A stretch of DNA of 64,000 nt from assembly GCF_019331795.1 (NCBI RefSeq), contig NZ_JAHPZL010000003.1:491877-555876 (forward strand), read 5' to 3'. Shown piece after piece: positions 63,403 to 64,000 of this stretch. The notes under the pieces were generated by a model that saw nothing but the letters and a program-made list of their open reading frames with translations, was not told the DNA's origin and ran no database searches. The translations under genes and the position numbers were made by a program. Source of the DNA: Austwickia sp. TVS 96-490-7B (lineage in GTDB: Bacteria > Actinomycetota > Actinomycetes > Actinomycetales > Dermatophilaceae). The stretch's first letter is position 1; each line of letters begins with the position of its first letter.

Positions 63403-64000
63403 TCAGCCAGTGGGGACCGGTGTTCGAGGTGGCACCTCCTGAGTGGGTTCCGGCGCGGCGGTGGGGGGTGGGGCGTCCCGGTATCCCAGGTCTTCGGCGG
63501 TCCGTCCGATCCGGGCGGCGGTGCGGTCCTGCTCCTCGACCGGAGCGATGTGGCGCATCAACGCGACGTATTCGGGGGTGTCGGAGTAGATCTCCTGAGT
63601 GCAGGGGTTACGGCGCAGGGTGACGATCCGGTAGACATGCCAGGCCATGACGCCGATGTTGGCCAGCAACGAGGCGAGCGCGATGAGGAACATCGCGGTC
63701 GGGTTGTGGGCCGAGCGGTGAGCAAACATGGAGTCCTGGGTGAAGTGGGGGACGGTCAGTGCGACGGCGCTCCACATGGTGAGGGTGTAGGCCCGGTATT
63801 GGATCCAGGCTCCGCGTCCGAAGGAGAAGAGCACCGGGACGGTGCAGGATGCGAGGAGCGCGAGTCCGGAATACCAGGAGCGGTCGGCGAGACAGTTGTA
63901 GATGTAGGAGAAGTTCCACAGGTCGTAGGCGATGATCCACCAGATGGTGAGGTCGCCCCAGATGATGGCTTTGCTCTTGCCCTCAGCGACGAAAATGCCG
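63403..64000 (-). CDS. DUF5692-like integral membrane protein, C-terminal part (runs off the right edge)
   Basis: The frame stays open from the stop at 63403 past 64000, at least 199 residues, and the true start lies outside the window. At least four helices are visible, and the segment IWGDLTIWWIIAYDLWNFSY near the edge is typical of the DUF5692 membrane family. The C-terminal 60 residues are hydrophilic and Pro/Thr-rich. An internal GTG at 63834 is not the start because coding sequence clearly continues upstream. The function of this family is unknown. Confidence 0.72.
   Translation of the reverse strand, partial: GIFVAEGKSKAIIWGDLTIWWIIAYDLWNFSYIYNCLADRSWYSGLALLASCTVPVLFSFGRGAWIQYRAYTLTMWSAVALTVPHFTQDSMFAHRSAHNPTAMFLIALASLLANIGVMAWHVYRIVTLRRNPCTQEIYSDTPEYVALMRHIAPVEEQDRTAARIGRTAEDLGYRDAPPPTAAPEPTQEVPPRTPVPTG

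Noticed and set aside
1-64000. CRISPR arrays, insertion sequences, phage genes, tRNA or rRNA genes
   Set aside because: None could be recognised: no regularly spaced repeats, transposase motifs, integrase genes or tRNA cloverleaf sequences were seen by eye.

Overview
The window looks like chromosomal DNA of a high-GC Gram-positive actinobacterium, probably order Micrococcales. The evidence is the gene set and its order: clpC, lsr2, an aminoacyl-phosphatidylglycerol synthase-like gene, a MidA-type methyltransferase, a stand-alone nuoD-like gene, a folE-folP-folBK-DUF3180 operon, ftsH, hpt, tilS, a HEETH metalloprotease, dacB and ppa. A family such as Dermatophilaceae is only a guess. No rRNA, tRNA, CRISPR array, insertion sequence or phage gene was recognised.

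Layout. 1-10 kb: 5' end of clpC, a 3-mercaptopyruvate sulfurtransferase, a translationally coupled pair (rhomboid-like/DUF2156 membrane protein plus membrane-anchored alpha/beta hydrolase) that probably makes and degrades aminoacylated lipids, a BCCT osmolyte carrier and lsr2. 10-21 kb: an anaerobic respiration island. It holds the System II cytochrome c maturation operon (TPR protein, ccdA, resB, ccsB, TlpA-like thioredoxin), the ammonia-forming nitrite reductase nrfHA and a NarL-type two-component system, and it lies between the MidA-like and NuoD-like genes. 21-35 kb: folate, FtsH, a CtpE-like P-type ATPase, purine salvage, tRNA lysidine synthetase and cell-wall enzymes. 35-42 kb: an NlpC/P60 hydrolase and a LacI-controlled sugar locus (GH-A glycosidase and an ABC importer without its own ATPase), with LacI-type operators at both promoters.

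42-54 kb holds DUF2625, fdhD, a lipoprotein fusing an RsiV-like domain to a polysaccharide deacetylase, an atypical MIP channel, an MFS carrier, a cobalamin-riboswitch-controlled ABC importer, a CNT nucleoside transporter with an odd insertion, and a secreted amidase. 55-59.7 kb is the most notable part: a cyclodipeptide synthase of the YvmC type, a cytochrome P450 very like Bacillus CypX, an MFS exporter and an XRE-type regulator. This matches the layout of the pulcherriminic acid (iron-chelating diketopiperazine) pathway. Just downstream, an iron-type ABC importer follows a good candidate DtxR/IdeR box, so an extracellular iron-chelation and uptake system is plausible. The window ends inside a DUF5692-like membrane protein gene.

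Start codons were often moved inward from the longest open frame, on the basis of ribosome binding sites, operon overlaps (ATGA/GTGA) and family lengths.
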